Shown here piece after piece: positions 41,524 through 50,963 of a stretch of 64,000 nucleotides of DNA. Below the pieces are notes generated by a model that was given only the letters and a program-made list of their open reading frames with translations, searched no databases and was not told where the DNA came from. The stretch spans positions 2,108,001-2,172,000 of the forward strand of contig NZ_CP166850.1 in the NCBI RefSeq assembly GCF_041346945.1, written 5' to 3'. This DNA comes from Amycolatopsis sp. cg9. GTDB lineage: Bacteria > Actinomycetota > Actinomycetes > Mycobacteriales > Pseudonocardiaceae. Every line of letters starts with the position of its first letter. Positions within the stretch are counted from its first letter, which is position 1. Both the position numbers and the translations under genes were made by a program.

Positions 41524-42569
41524 GGCGCGAACACCAGGACGCGCTCGGCCGGGACGCCGATCTTCGCGGTGTCGCCGGGGGCCAGGCGCTTGTCCGTCCG
41601 GAAGTAGACCGGCAGCCCGGTCGGCAGCCGGGCGGAGACGGACAGCTCGCGGCCGTGGTACTCGACGATCTCGATCGTGACGTCGAGGGCGTTCTCCGCG
41701 CCGTCGCCGACGACGAAGTCCTCGGGGCGGATCGCGACCTTCGCGGGGCCTTCCGTGAGCGAACCGCGGTTCGCGCCGGTCAGGCGGACGCCGTCGCCCT
41801 CGACGGTGACCGAGGGGCCGACGGCGCCGGTGACCGTCACGTCCAGGAGGTTGCGGTAGCCCATGAAGGAGGCGACGTAGCTGTTCACCGGCTGCGCGTA
41901 GACCTCCTCGGGGATGCCGACCTGCTGGACCGCGCCCTCGCGGAGCACCACCAGGCGGTCGGCCAGCGACAGGGCCTCCTCCTGGTCGTGGGTGACGTAG
42001 ACGGTGGTGAGCCCGAGCGTCTGGTGGAGGCGGCGGATCTCCATCCGCATCTCGAGGCGGAGCTTGGCGTCCAGGTTGGACAGCGGTTCGTCCATCAGGA
42101 CCACCGGTGGCTCCAGCACGACGGCGCGGGCGATGGCGACGCGCTGTTGCTGGCCGCCGGAGAGCTGCGCCGGGAACTTCGCCGCGTGCTCGGTGAGCTG
42201 GACGAGGCGGAGGGCGTCGTCGACCCGACGGCGGGCTTCGGCGCGGGCGACCTTGCGCATCTTGAGGCCGAAGCCGACGTTGGCGCGGACGGACAGGTGC
42301 GGGAACAGCGCGTAGTTCTGGAACACCATCCCGAACCCGCGCTGCTCCGGTGGGCGGCCGTCGATGCGGGCGTCGTCGAGCCAGATGCTGCCGCCCGTCA
42401 GCGGGAGCAGGCCGGCCAGGCAGTTGAGCGCGGTCGACTTGCCGCAGCCGGACGGGCCGAGCAGGGCCACGAACTCGCCGCGTGCGATGGCCAGGTCGAG
42501 TTCGCGCAGGGCGGCCGTGGTGCCGAAGCTGCGGGAGACCCCGTCGAGGCGCAGCTGCTCGAACGTCAC
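41520..42569 (-). CDS. ABC importer ATP-binding protein
   Basis: A 349-residue ATPase of the PotA/FbpC type from GTG 42569. Walker A is LLGPSGCGKSTALN, the Q loop FQNYALFPH, the signature LSGGQQQRVAIARA, Walker B VVLMDEPLSNLDAKLR and the switch His in YVTHDQEEAL. The C-terminal 110 residues form a TOBE regulatory domain (VAIRPEDFVVGD). It overlaps the genes on both sides by 4 bp. Confidence 0.95.
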   Translation of the reverse strand: MTFEQLRLDGVSRSFGTTAALRELDLAIARGEFVALLGPSGCGKSTALNCLAGLLPLTGGSIWLDDARIDGRPPEQRGFGMVFQNYALFPHLSVRANVGFGLKMRKVARAEARRRVDDALRLVQLTEHAAKFPAQLSGGQQQRVAIARAVVLEPPVVLMDEPLSNLDAKLRLEMRMEIRRLHQTLGLTTVYVTHDQEEALSLADRLVVLREGAVQQVGIPEEVYAQPVNSYVASFMGYRNLLDVTVTGAVGPSVTVEGDGVRLTGANRGSLTEGPAKVAIRPEDFVVGDGAENALDVTIEIVEYHGRELSVSARLPTGLPVYFRTDKRLAPGDTAKIGVPAERVLVFAP

Positions 42570-43795
42570 TTCTTGCCGACCTTCGAGCCGCCGACCAGCT
42601 GGTTCCACTTGTCGAACGCCTTGACCTGCTGTTCGGCGGGCAGCGACGTCTCCTTCGGGTACTGCGCGATCCACTGCTCGTACTCGGGGCGCCCGAACTG
42701 CTTGATCGTGTCCTGGCTCTTCTGCGGCGCCATCTGCAGGGTGACGTCCTTGACGGCCGGGCCGGGGTAGAAGTAGCCGTCGTCGTAGGCGATCGCCTGC
42801 TGGTCCGGCTTGAGCATCCACGCGATCAGCTGCAGGATCGCCGACTCCTGGTCGGGCGAGAGGCCCTTCGGCATCAGGGCGTACTGGGCGTCGGTGACCC
42901 AGTGCATCGGCTGCATGATCGCGGTCTTGACCGTGTTCGGCACGGTGCCGAGCTTGCGCGGGTTGATGTCCCAGCCGGTGGTCGACGTGATCATGTCCAC
43001 CGCGCCCGAGGCGAGGTTCTTCATCGTCTCGGTCGTGCCCGACGGGTAGTACTTCACGTACTTGCCCAGCTCCTGCAGGTACGCCCAGGTCTTGTCCCAG
43101 CCCTTGTCCGGGTCCTTCGGGTTCTGGTCGCCGAGCAGGTACGGCAGGCCCATCAGGAACGTCCGGCCCGGGCCGGAGTTGGCCGGCTGCGCGTACTGGA
43201 ACTTCTCGGGGTGCGCCTTGGCCCAGTCGAGCAGCTGCTGCGGGGACGCCGGGGCGGCGGGCACCGCGCCGGGGTTGAACTCCAGGAGCGGGCCGGAGGG
43301 GTAGTAGACGACCTCGACGCCGTAGCCGTTGGCCAGCTCCTGCATCTTGGCCGCCGGCTCGAGGTAGTTCTGCATCAGGTTCGGGAACCGGCCGGCGAAG
43401 TCCGGGAGGACCTTGGCCAGGGTGCCGTTGGCGATGCCGGCGGAGAGGCCGTCGGTGCCGCTGAGCACCAGGTGCGTCTGGGCGACGCCGCCGTCCTGTT
43501 CGGCCTTCAGCTTGCCCGCCATGCTCGGCGCGGGGGCGGTCGAGTACGTGACCTTCGCGAGGACTTCGGGGTGGGCGGCCTTGAAGTTCTCGATCATCTG
43601 CTTGGTGAGCTGCAGGTTCCCCGCGACGTCGAGGATGTTCAGCTCGACCGGCTTGCTCGGTTTGTCCGGCACGGCCTGGGGATCCGCTGCCTGGCCGCCG
43701 CCGTCGCCGCCGGGCGCGCCACAGGCCGTCAGACCGGCGGCGAGGCTCACCGCCAGCAACACTCGTCGGAATCGGAAGCCGGTGCGACGGTGCAT
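42566..43795 (-). CDS. ABC importer substrate-binding lipoprotein
   Basis: A 409-residue exported binding protein. The signal peptide ends in LTACGAPGG (lipobox, Cys about 25). The type II periplasmic-binding fold follows: VELNILDVAGNLQLTKQMIE, YYPSGPLLEFNPGAVP, and TGWDINPRKLG in the C-terminal lobe. It is the first gene of the importer operon. The divergent lyase gene suggests that the ligand is an organic or sugar acid or its amino derivative, which is inference. Confidence 0.92.
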   Translation of the reverse strand: MHRRTGFRFRRVLLAVSLAAGLTACGAPGGDGGGQAADPQAVPDKPSKPVELNILDVAGNLQLTKQMIENFKAAHPEVLAKVTYSTAPAPSMAGKLKAEQDGGVAQTHLVLSGTDGLSAGIANGTLAKVLPDFAGRFPNLMQNYLEPAAKMQELANGYGVEVVYYPSGPLLEFNPGAVPAAPASPQQLLDWAKAHPEKFQYAQPANSGPGRTFLMGLPYLLGDQNPKDPDKGWDKTWAYLQELGKYVKYYPSGTTETMKNLASGAVDMITSTTGWDINPRKLGTVPNTVKTAIMQPMHWVTDAQYALMPKGLSPDQESAILQLIAWMLKPDQQAIAYDDGYFYPGPAVKDVTLQMAPQKSQDTIKQFGRPEYEQWIAQYPKETSLPAEQQVKAFDKWNQLVGGSKVGKK

Positions 43796-43821
43796 GGCTG
43801 CTCCTGGGTCCGTGATAATGT

Positions 43822-43839
43822 TGTACGCCGCATCGTATA
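43822..43839. promoter_or_regulatory. Operator-like inverted repeat TGTACG-N6-CGTATA
   Basis: TGTACG at 43822-43827 and CGTATA at 43834-43839 form an inverted repeat (five of six positions) in the 55-bp AT-rich gap between the importer operon and the divergent lyase gene. A GntR-type or similar regulator encoded elsewhere could control both directions. Confidence 0.45.
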
Positions 43840-43850
43840 TCAGATAGGAC

Positions 43851-44768
43851 ATGCCAGTGGCGAGTACGTTCGAGGAGCAGACGCGACGACTCTCGGGCGT
43901 GGTGGCCATCCCGGTCACGCCGTTCGACGCCGAAGGGGCCGTCGACGCCGCGACGTACGCGAAGCTGGTGGACCGGCTGATCACCGGCGGCATCGAGGTC
44001 GTGACGCCGAACGGGAACACCGGCGAGTTCTACGCGCTCGACGCCGGCGAAGCCCGGCAGAGCCTGGAGATCACCGTCGAAGCCGTGGCCGGCCGGGCGA
44101 GCGTGCTCGCCGGGATCGGCCACGACGTCGCTTCGGCGACGCGGGCCGCGGCGCACGCGCGGGATGCCGGAGCCGACATGATCATGATCCATCAGCCGGT
44201 GCACCCGTACATCTCCGGTGACGGCTGGGTCGACTACCACGCGGCGATCGCCGGCGCGGTGCCCGAACTCGGTGTCGTGCTCTACGTCCGCAACCCCGCG
44301 ATCGCCGGCGAACGGCTGCGCGCGCTGGGCGAGGCGGCGCCGAACGTCATCGGCGTGAAGTACGCGGTGCCGGACCCGGTCCGGTTCGGCTCGGTGGCCC
44401 GCGACGCCGGCTTCGATCGGTTCGTCTGGATCGCCGGACTGGCGGAGCTTTCCGCGCCCGGCTACTTCGCCGTCGGCGCCACCGGCTTCACCTCCGGGCT
44501 GGTGAACGTCGACCCGGCGACGTCGCTGGCGATGTTCCGCGCACTGTCCACAGGGGACTACCCGGGGGCGATGGCGGTGTGGGAGCGGATCCGGCCCTTC
44601 GAAGAACTCCGCGCCGCGAACGGGAATGCCAACAACGTCAGCGTGGTGAAGGACGCGCTCGCCCAGCTGGGCCTGTGCCGCCCCGACGTCCGGCCGCCGA
44701 GCCGCCGGCTGACGACGGCCGAACGCGAACAGCTTTTCGGCATGGTGTCGTCGTGGGGGCTCTCGTGA
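43851..44768 (+). CDS. Dihydrodipicolinate synthase/N-acetylneuraminate lyase-family aldolase
   Basis: A 305-residue class I aldolase TIM barrel. VVAIPVTPFDAEGAVD, TPNGNTGEFYAL (substrate carboxylate loop), Tyr145 in VLYVRNP and the Schiff-base Lys170 in VIGVKYAVPD are all present. The GNTGE loop is usual for DapA relatives acting on sugar acids or hydroxyproline-derived compounds. Its position divergent from an ABC importer points to catabolism, not lysine synthesis. Confidence 0.92.
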   Translation: MPVASTFEEQTRRLSGVVAIPVTPFDAEGAVDAATYAKLVDRLITGGIEVVTPNGNTGEFYALDAGEARQSLEITVEAVAGRASVLAGIGHDVASATRAAAHARDAGADMIMIHQPVHPYISGDGWVDYHAAIAGAVPELGVVLYVRNPAIAGERLRALGEAAPNVIGVKYAVPDPVRFGSVARDAGFDRFVWIAGLAELSAPGYFAVGATGFTSGLVNVDPATSLAMFRALSTGDYPGAMAVWERIRPFEELRAANGNANNVSVVKDALAQLGLCRPDVRPPSRRLTTAEREQLFGMVSSWGLS

Positions 44769-45242
44769 AGGTGGCGGCCCATCGGCGCGCCGGGACGCGG
44801 TGACACCGGAACTCGGCTCGCCGACGAGCCACCTGATGACAGAGGTCGCGACCGGAAAAGAACACGCTGTAGCAACCCAACTGGGCGCCTCGAGTGTCGC
44901 TTTTGGCGGCTACGGGCGGCTGCTCGCCGGCTGATCAGCCGGCACGGTTGCGTACGAGCGGGTTCCGGCCCGGACTCGGCTCCTGTCCCCGGCCGGATCG
45001 CTCCGGGCGGGAAGTTCTCGGGTGTGCGGTGGGTCACCTTCATCCCGATGTGTCTGACTGTACACCTTTTCGGCAGGACGCGGGGAATTGCCACCGAGCC
45101 GGTGGAGTGGGAGGCTGAGGTCAGGACGCGGTACCACCGCGGCCAGGCCCCAGTGCCCTTTTCCCGGACCGGACCCGGACCCCGTCGGGGACGGAAACCG
45201 TTGCTGGACAAGCCTTTACGACTTACCCAGAGCGGTGACGCG
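44769..45242 (+). other. Gene-free stretch with one hairpin and the desaturase promoter
   Basis: No supported coding region is seen in these 474 bp. GCCGGCTGATCAGCCGGC at 44927-44944 is a perfect 18-bp palindrome that may end transcription of the aldolase gene. TTGCTG and TACGACT near 45202-45226 are weak promoter-like elements for the desaturase operon. Confidence 0.5.
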
Positions 45243-46283
45243 ATGACCTCAACCCAAATTCCGGATACGCCCGCCACGGCGGGCAGCGATTTCGCCGAGC
45301 TGTCGCGGCAGATCAAGGCCGTCGGCCTCCTCCAGCGGCGCCGGCGCCACTACGCCGTGCGCATCGGGCTCAACCTCGTCGCCTTCGGCGGGGGCTGGGT
45401 CGCCTTCGCCTTCCTCGGCGACTCGTGGTGGCAGCTCTTCCTCGCCGCGTTCTTCGCGATGATGTTCGCGCAGCTGTCGTTCATCGGCCACGACGCCGGG
45501 CACAAGCAGATCTTCCGCGGCCGCCGGGCGAACGACGCCACCGGCTTTGTCCACGGTGGACTGACCGGGCTGAGCTACGGCTGGTGGATGGGCACGCACA
45601 CGCGTCACCACGCCAACCCGAACAACGAGGACGAGGACCCGGACGTCGACATCGCGGCGCTCGCGTTCAGCAAGGCGCAGAGCGCCGGCAAGCGCGGCTT
45701 CCTGCGCTGGATCGCGAAGTACCAGGCGTTCCTGTTCTTCCCGCTGCTCCTGCTCGAAGGTCTCAACCTGCACGTCTCGAGCGTGCAAGCCGTGTGGCGC
45801 AAGGACGTCCGACGGCACAAGCTCGAGTCCGCCCTGCTGATCGCGCACTTGGCGGCTTACCTCACCGCGGTGTTCGTGGTGCTCTCGCCGCTCATCGGGG
45901 TCATCTTCATCCTGGTGCACCAGTTCCTGTGGGGGCTGTACATGGGCTGCTCCTTCGCGCCCAACCACAAGGGCATGGCGATGGTGTCGAACGGGCACAA
46001 GCTCGACTTCCTGCGCAAGCAGGTCCTGACCTCGCGCAACGTCCGCGGCGGCCCGGTGGTGGACTTCGCGCTGGGCGGGCTGAACTACCAGATCGAGCAC
46101 CACCTGTTCCCGAGCATGGCCCGGCCCAACCTCAAGCACGCGCAGGTGATCGTCCGGGACTTCTGCGCCCAGCGCGGGATTTCCTACGCCGAATGCGGCT
46201 GGGCGCGTTCCTACGGGTACGTGCTGCAGCACCTGCACGAAGCGGGCGAACCCCTGCGCCGGCCGGCGAAAGCGGCGGCGTGA
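45243..46283 (+). CDS. Membrane fatty acid desaturase
   Basis: A 346-residue integral-membrane di-iron desaturase. The three histidine clusters are HDAGH (after QLSFIG), HTRHH (after WWMG) and QIEHHLFP. Four to five hydrophobic helices surround them (LLIAHLAAYLTAVFVVLSPL). No cytochrome b5 domain is fused, so electrons come from a separate ferredoxin or oxidoreductase. It introduces a double bond in acyl lipids, affecting membrane fluidity. Two very small genes follow with 4-bp overlaps. Confidence 0.93.
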   Translation: MTSTQIPDTPATAGSDFAELSRQIKAVGLLQRRRRHYAVRIGLNLVAFGGGWVAFAFLGDSWWQLFLAAFFAMMFAQLSFIGHDAGHKQIFRGRRANDATGFVHGGLTGLSYGWWMGTHTRHHANPNNEDEDPDVDIAALAFSKAQSAGKRGFLRWIAKYQAFLFFPLLLLEGLNLHVSSVQAVWRKDVRRHKLESALLIAHLAAYLTAVFVVLSPLIGVIFILVHQFLWGLYMGCSFAPNHKGMAMVSNGHKLDFLRKQVLTSRNVRGGPVVDFALGGLNYQIEHHLFPSMARPNLKHAQVIVRDFCAQRGISYAECGWARSYGYVLQHLHEAGEPLRRPAKAAA

Positions 46284-46486
46284 CGACCCCGGTGCCGGAC
46301 ACGTCGGAGGAGTCCCGGTCCGGTACCCCGTGCCCGAGCTGCCCGCACCCGCTCGGCACGCACGACGCGATCGCCCGCCGCTACTGCGCCGCCACCACGG
46401 CCGGCGCGGCGGCCGATCGCGGCTGCGTCTGCGGCACCGCGCAAGACCACATCAAAGCACCCGAGAAGCCGAGGACGTACCGATGA
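46280..46486 (+). CDS. Small Cys-rich (zinc-finger-like) protein
   Basis: A 68-residue protein from GTG 46280 overlapping the desaturase stop by 4 bp. It has CPSCPHPLGTHD in the first half and RYCAAT and RGCVCG later, six Cys with two His, so zinc binding is likely. No membrane segment. Tight coupling suggests an accessory role to the desaturase, for example in electron delivery or regulation, but nothing proves this. Confidence 0.7.
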   Translation: MTTPVPDTSEESRSGTPCPSCPHPLGTHDAIARRYCAATTAGAAADRGCVCGTAQDHIKAPEKPRTYR

Positions 46487-46641
46487 CCGGCACCACCGAA
46501 CCCGTCACCCGCTACCAGCGGCGCGTCGACCGGGTGAAGCACATCGTCGTCGAGCGCACCGGGCTCAGCGACGCCAAGGCACTCGAGCTGGCCGTGCACA
46601 TGGTGCACGAGCTCGACACCCTCCCGGAGCGGGTCCGCTAG
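46483..46641 (+). CDS. 52-residue protein, end of desaturase operon
   Basis: A 52-residue charged helical protein (YQRRVDRVKHIVVERTGLSD, AKALELAVHMVHELDTLP) overlapping the preceding stop by 4 bp (ATGA). It may be DNA-binding (ribbon-helix-helix-like) but no family is recognised. It ends 4 bp inside the convergent sigma factor gene. Confidence 0.65.
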   Translation: MTGTTEPVTRYQRRVDRVKHIVVERTGLSDAKALELAVHMVHELDTLPERVR

Positions 46642-47615
46642 GGCTCGAGCACGACCGGCTGCCCGAACTTCCCGAAGACCGCGGGGACGAACGTCGTCAC
46701 CTCGGTCACGCGGCCGCCGTCGATCGACAGCGCGTTCAGGCCGAACGCGTGGAACCGGCCGTCGTGGCGCAGGTACGTCGCCACGGCCGGGCCACCGTTC
46801 GCGCGGACCGGGACCATCCGCAGCTCCATCGGCACCGCCCCGTGCAGCACCGGGGCCCAGCCTTCGAGGACCGTCGCCAGCCCGCGGTACCAAGTCGGTT
46901 CGGGGCCGCTGTGACCACCGGCGCCCGGCTGGTGGCTGCAGCGGACGTCGTCGCTCAGCACGGCCGCGATGGCCGTGTCGTCCGCCGCCGTGATCGCCGC
47001 GATGTAGCGGGAGACGACCGCCCGTTCCGCGCCGCTCGACTCGACGCGCCACTCCGCGCGCCGCGACGGCAGCTGTTCCTTCAGCTCGGCCCGCGCCCGC
47101 TGGAGCGAGCTGCTCACCGAAGCGGGCGTCGTCTCCAACGCGGCCGCCGTCTCCTTCGCCGACCACCCGACGACGTCGCGGAGGATCAGCACCGCGCGTT
47201 GCCGGGGCGACAGGTACTGGAGGGCGGCCAGGAACGCCAGCTCGACCGTCTCCCGGGCGATCGCCACGTCCAGGAGGTCGTCCGGCGCCGGCTGCAGCCA
47301 GGGAACGGCCGCCGCCGGGCGGGGAGCCAGGTGCGAACCGGACGCCTCCGGCAGGTCCACCGCGGGGACCACGCGCGGGGTGCGGTCGAGGAAGTCGAGG
47401 CACGCGTTCGTGGCGATCTTGTACAGCCACGCCCGCACGCTCGCCCGGCCCGCGTACTGGTCGCGACCGCGCCAGGCGCGCAGGAACGTCTCCTGCACCA
47501 GGTCCTCGGCCTCGTCCAGTGAGCCAAGGAACCGGTAGCAGTGCACCCGCAGCTCCCGCCGGTGCCGCTCGGTCAGTTCGGCGAACTCGGTCTCGTCCAT
47601 CGTGTCGGTAACCAT
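46638..47615 (-). CDS. ECF RNA polymerase sigma factor with SnoaL-like domain
   Basis: A 325-residue extracytoplasmic-function sigma factor. Region 2 has HCYRFLGSLDEAEDLVQETF and VRAWLYKIATNACLDFLD. Region 4 has LSPRQRAVLILRDVVGWSAK. The C-terminal 120 residues form an NTF2/SnoaL-like domain (VVSRYIAAITAADDTAIAAV, YLRHDGRFHAFGLNALSIDG), the layout of the TIGR02960/SigG-like subgroup that works without an anti-sigma partner. ATG 47615 is one of three candidate starts (47639, 47600). Confidence 0.92.
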   Translation of the reverse strand: MVTDTMDETEFAELTERHRRELRVHCYRFLGSLDEAEDLVQETFLRAWRGRDQYAGRASVRAWLYKIATNACLDFLDRTPRVVPAVDLPEASGSHLAPRPAAAVPWLQPAPDDLLDVAIARETVELAFLAALQYLSPRQRAVLILRDVVGWSAKETAAALETTPASVSSSLQRARAELKEQLPSRRAEWRVESSGAERAVVSRYIAAITAADDTAIAAVLSDDVRCSHQPGAGGHSGPEPTWYRGLATVLEGWAPVLHGAVPMELRMVPVRANGGPAVATYLRHDGRFHAFGLNALSIDGGRVTEVTTFVPAVFGKFGQPVVLEP

Positions 47616-47811
47616 GCCCGGTGTGACGACGTCCGGCACCGGAAAGCAACTCTTCGCAGGTCACCCGCACTGTGGCCGAAGTTACTCGCGCGTTAAAGAC
47701 GAGTAAGCGACCGGGTACCGGCCGTCAGGACCGCATTCACGGGGGAGGCCCGGCCGCACGGACGGCGGTGTCCTGACGGGGTCCGATCCGCCGCGATGCC
47801 CGGAGGCACCC

Positions 47812-49155
47812 GTGACGCTCAGCGAGCTTCTTCCCAGCCTCGGCTGCGAAGCCGCCGATCACCTCGAGCCAGGAGTCTGGCCGCGAAGCACCCGACTCGG
47901 CGAAGACGGCGAGCTCCTCTTCGCCGGCGCGCGGGTCAGCCACCTCGCCGCCCGCTTCGGGACGCCGGCCTACCTGATCGACGAGCAGCAGGTCCGCGAC
48001 ACCGCCCGGGAGTACCGCGAAGCACTCCCGGACGTCGAGGTCGCGTACGCGAGCAAGGCCCTCTGCACCCGCGCCGTGCTGCGCTGGGTCGCCGAAGAGG
48101 GGCTGTCGCTCGACACCTGCTCGGCCGGGGAAATCGCCGTCGCCCGGTCCGTCGGCTTTCCCGCCGAGCGCATGCTGCTGCACGGCAACGCGAAGACGCC
48201 GGAAGACCTGAAGGCCGCGCTCGGCTACGGCGTGCGGCGGATCGTGGTCGACTCGCTCGACGAGATCGAGCAGCTCGGCGCGCTCGCCCACGGCGGGCAA
48301 CAGGTGATGATCCGCGTGACACCGGGCGTCGCGGCCGGGGCGCACGCCGCCATCAGCACCGGTGCCGAGGGGCAGAAGTTCGGGTTCTCGCTGCTCGACG
48401 GCGTTCCCGACAACGTCGACGCCGCGGCCAGGGCCGTGCTGGCGCAACCCGGGTTGCGGCTGGCCGGCCTGCACTGCCACATCGGCTCGCAGGTCTCGCG
48501 GGTCGACCGGTACGAAGCCGCCGCGCGGCGGATGGCCGAGGTGCTGGTCCGGCTCCGGGACGCTCACGGCGTCACGCTGCGGGAGCTCGACCTCGGGGGC
48601 GGGCACGCCGTGCCGTACGTGGGCGGCGAGCCCGCGTTCGACCTCGGCGGCTATTCGCGACGGCTGCGCGTGGCGCTCGCCTACGAGTGCGCGGCGCACG
48701 GTTTCCCGCTGCCCCGCTTGACGATCGAGCCGGGCCGGGCGATCGTCGGGCCGGCCGGGATCACGGTGTACCGCGTGTGCGCGGTCAAGCGCGGCAGCCG
48801 CACGTTCGTCGCGGTCGACGGCGGCATGAGCGACAACGCGCGGCCGTCGCTCTACGGCGCCCGGTACACGACGCGCCCGGTGGGCCGACGCTCCACCGCG
48901 AAGCGTGTCCCGATGACCGTCGTCGGCAGGCACTGCGAAGCCGGTGACGTCCTGGCCGACGGCATCGACCTGCCCGCCGACCTGCGCGCGGGCGACCTGC
49001 TGGCCGTGCCGTGCACCGGCGCGTACCACCACTCGCTGGCGTCGAACTACAACCAGGTCGGCCGGCCGCCACTGGTCGGCGTGAAGAACGGCGCCGCGAC
49101 GCTGCTGGTGCGCCGCGAAACCGAGGAGGACCTCAGCCGCCGCGACCTCGGCTAG
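47812..49155 (+). CDS. lysA: Diaminopimelate decarboxylase
   Basis: A 447-residue pyridoxal-phosphate enzyme making L-lysine from meso-diaminopimelate. The cofactor Lys is in VAYASKALCTRA. HCHIGSQVSR, DLGGGHAVPY, IEPGRAIVGPAG and GAYHHSLASNYN are the family's cofactor and substrate motifs. GTG 47812 follows GGAGG. The gene stands alone between a sigma factor and a permease. With no argS or hom next to it, it may be a second lysA. Confidence 0.93.
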   Translation: MTLSELLPSLGCEAADHLEPGVWPRSTRLGEDGELLFAGARVSHLAARFGTPAYLIDEQQVRDTAREYREALPDVEVAYASKALCTRAVLRWVAEEGLSLDTCSAGEIAVARSVGFPAERMLLHGNAKTPEDLKAALGYGVRRIVVDSLDEIEQLGALAHGGQQVMIRVTPGVAAGAHAAISTGAEGQKFGFSLLDGVPDNVDAAARAVLAQPGLRLAGLHCHIGSQVSRVDRYEAAARRMAEVLVRLRDAHGVTLRELDLGGGHAVPYVGGEPAFDLGGYSRRLRVALAYECAAHGFPLPRLTIEPGRAIVGPAGITVYRVCAVKRGSRTFVAVDGGMSDNARPSLYGARYTTRPVGRRSTAKRVPMTVVGRHCEAGDVLADGIDLPADLRAGDLLAVPCTGAYHHSLASNYNQVGRPPLVGVKNGAATLLVRRETEEDLSRRDLG

Positions 49156-49160
49156 CCGCT

Positions 49161-50699
49161 TCAGCCCGGCTCGATGGCCTCGCCACCGCGCCGCACCACG
49201 CCGCGGGGCAGGCGGCGACCGGCGAAGAAGTCGCGGCAGGCGCGGTGGACCGCGAACATCAGCGGCACTCCCAGCAGGATCGACACCACGCCGATCACCG
49301 CGACGCCGCCGATGCCGAACACCGTCGTCTCGCCCGCGTCCGGCCGCGCGTACTCGACCAGCGCGAACCCCAGCACGGCCAGGAAGAACACCCCGCCGAG
49401 GAACGGCAGCAGGCCGCGCAGCAGGAAGTTGCGGGCGCTCGTGAAGAGCGTGCGGCGGAACACCCAGACGCAGGCGAGCGCCGTCATCGTGTACTCGATC
49501 GCGATGGTCAGCCCGACCGCGTCGACCGAGTCCGACAGCACGTTGTCGCTGATCAGCGCCAGCAGCACGTACACCGCGAGCGAGATCAGCCCGAACGTCC
49601 AGGTGGCCACCGACGGCGTCCGGAACCGCGGGTGCACGCGCCCGAAGACGCGGGGCAGCGCGCCGTGGCTGGCCATCGACAACGTCGTGCGCGCCGCCGG
49701 CATGATCGTCGCCTGGCTGGTGGCCGCGCCGCTGGTCAGCACCGAGACGATCAGGAGCACGCCCAGCACCTTGCCCGTGGCGCCGTCCCCGAACACCGCG
49801 CCGCCGAGACCCGCGAGGACGTCGTCGGAGTTCGCCTCGTTGCCCAGCCCGACGCCCTCGGTCCCGACACCGGCGAAGGCCAGCGCGGCGACCGTGACGA
49901 GCAGGTAGTTCAGCACCAGCAGCACGGTCGAGAGCACCGCGGCGCGGCCCGGCGCGTGGCGCGGGTCGGCGGACTCCTCGTTGACCGACAGCGAGCTTTC
50001 CCAGCCCCAGTAGATGAACACGGCGAGCAGCACCGCCGAGACCGCGGGGCCGGCGCCGACCCCGCCCGGCCACAGCCAGTCGAGGCGCGGGGCCGAGGCC
50101 TGCGGCCCGGCCGTGCCCTCGAAGACGCGGACCAGCGCCACCACCGAGAACAGCACCAGGACGACGAGCTCCACACCCAGCAGGATCCACTGCGCCCGCG
50201 CGGACACCTCGATGCCGCGGTAGCAGAGCCAGCACAGCACCAGCAGCCAGGCGGCACCGATCGCCGTCGTGAGCCACCGGTTGTCCGCGGCGCCGGACGC
50301 GCCGAAGAGCAGCAGCGTGTACCGGCCGGTGAGCGCGGACTGGCTGCTCATCACCAGCAGCTGCGCGACGGTGACGACCCAGCCGGTGAACCACCCGGCG
50401 TGCGGGCCGAACGCGCGCGCCGCCCAGGTGAAGTTCGTCCCGCAGTCGGGTTCCGCCGCGTTCAGCTCCCGGAACGCGACGGCGACGAACAGCACGGGCA
50501 CGAACGACAGCAGGACGAACGCGGCTGCCTTGAAGCCGGTGCCCGCCAAAACGATCAGCCCGAGCGTGGCGGCGATCGAGTACGCCGGAGCGGTCGACGA
50601 CATCCCGATGACCATCGACGACACCATGCCTAGGGTGCCGCCGCGCAGTCCCTTTTCGGGGACGGCGGGGGCGACGCCGAGCGCCACGGCCTCCGACAT
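49161..50699 (-). CDS. APC-family amino acid permease
   Basis: A 512-residue transporter with about 12 membrane helices. The N-terminal GTLGMVSSMVIGMSSTAPAY and VAFRELNAAEPDCGTNFTW are typical of the APC superfamily (helix 1 unwound region and helix 2). AGGAGG precedes ATG 50699. It is divergent from an Lrp-type regulator across a 264-bp gap, a common arrangement for amino acid uptake under Lrp control. Confidence 0.92.
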   Translation of the reverse strand: MSEAVALGVAPAVPEKGLRGGTLGMVSSMVIGMSSTAPAYSIAATLGLIVLAGTGFKAAAFVLLSFVPVLFVAVAFRELNAAEPDCGTNFTWAARAFGPHAGWFTGWVVTVAQLLVMSSQSALTGRYTLLLFGASGAADNRWLTTAIGAAWLLVLCWLCYRGIEVSARAQWILLGVELVVLVLFSVVALVRVFEGTAGPQASAPRLDWLWPGGVGAGPAVSAVLLAVFIYWGWESSLSVNEESADPRHAPGRAAVLSTVLLVLNYLLVTVAALAFAGVGTEGVGLGNEANSDDVLAGLGGAVFGDGATGKVLGVLLIVSVLTSGAATSQATIMPAARTTLSMASHGALPRVFGRVHPRFRTPSVATWTFGLISLAVYVLLALISDNVLSDSVDAVGLTIAIEYTMTALACVWVFRRTLFTSARNFLLRGLLPFLGGVFFLAVLGFALVEYARPDAGETTVFGIGGVAVIGVVSILLGVPLMFAVHRACRDFFAGRRLPRGVVRRGGEAIEPG

Positions 50700-50963
50700 G
50701 CGTTGGTCCTCCTGGGGTAACGGGAGACGACAGAGCCGCCAGACGGTACCCGGCGGGGCGCGCCGAGCGCGTGCGGCTGTGCGCGGGCGCACAAAACCGC
50801 CTCGGAAAGCCTCGTGATTTTCCGCCCCCGCCACCGATTCCTCGGCTGACGGCGACGTGCACGCCGGATCACGCGAAGCTGGCGCGGGGGTCTCGCTTTC
50901 TGGTCAGGTCTCGATACGCTGCGCACTTGACAAATCACATGCCGAAACACAGGGAGGGACGGC
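50700..50963. promoter_or_regulatory. Divergent promoter region of permease and Lrp genes
   Basis: This 264-bp gap has no gene. TTGACA at 50927 and an AT-rich patch (AAATCACATG) lie near the Lrp start, but no good -10 box at proper distance is visible. Confidence 0.35.

Noticed and set aside
47737..50862. A 1041-residue leftward open frame across lysA and the permease
   Set aside because: It is out of frame with the permease and antisense to lysA, and its composition is that of a GC-rich shadow frame.
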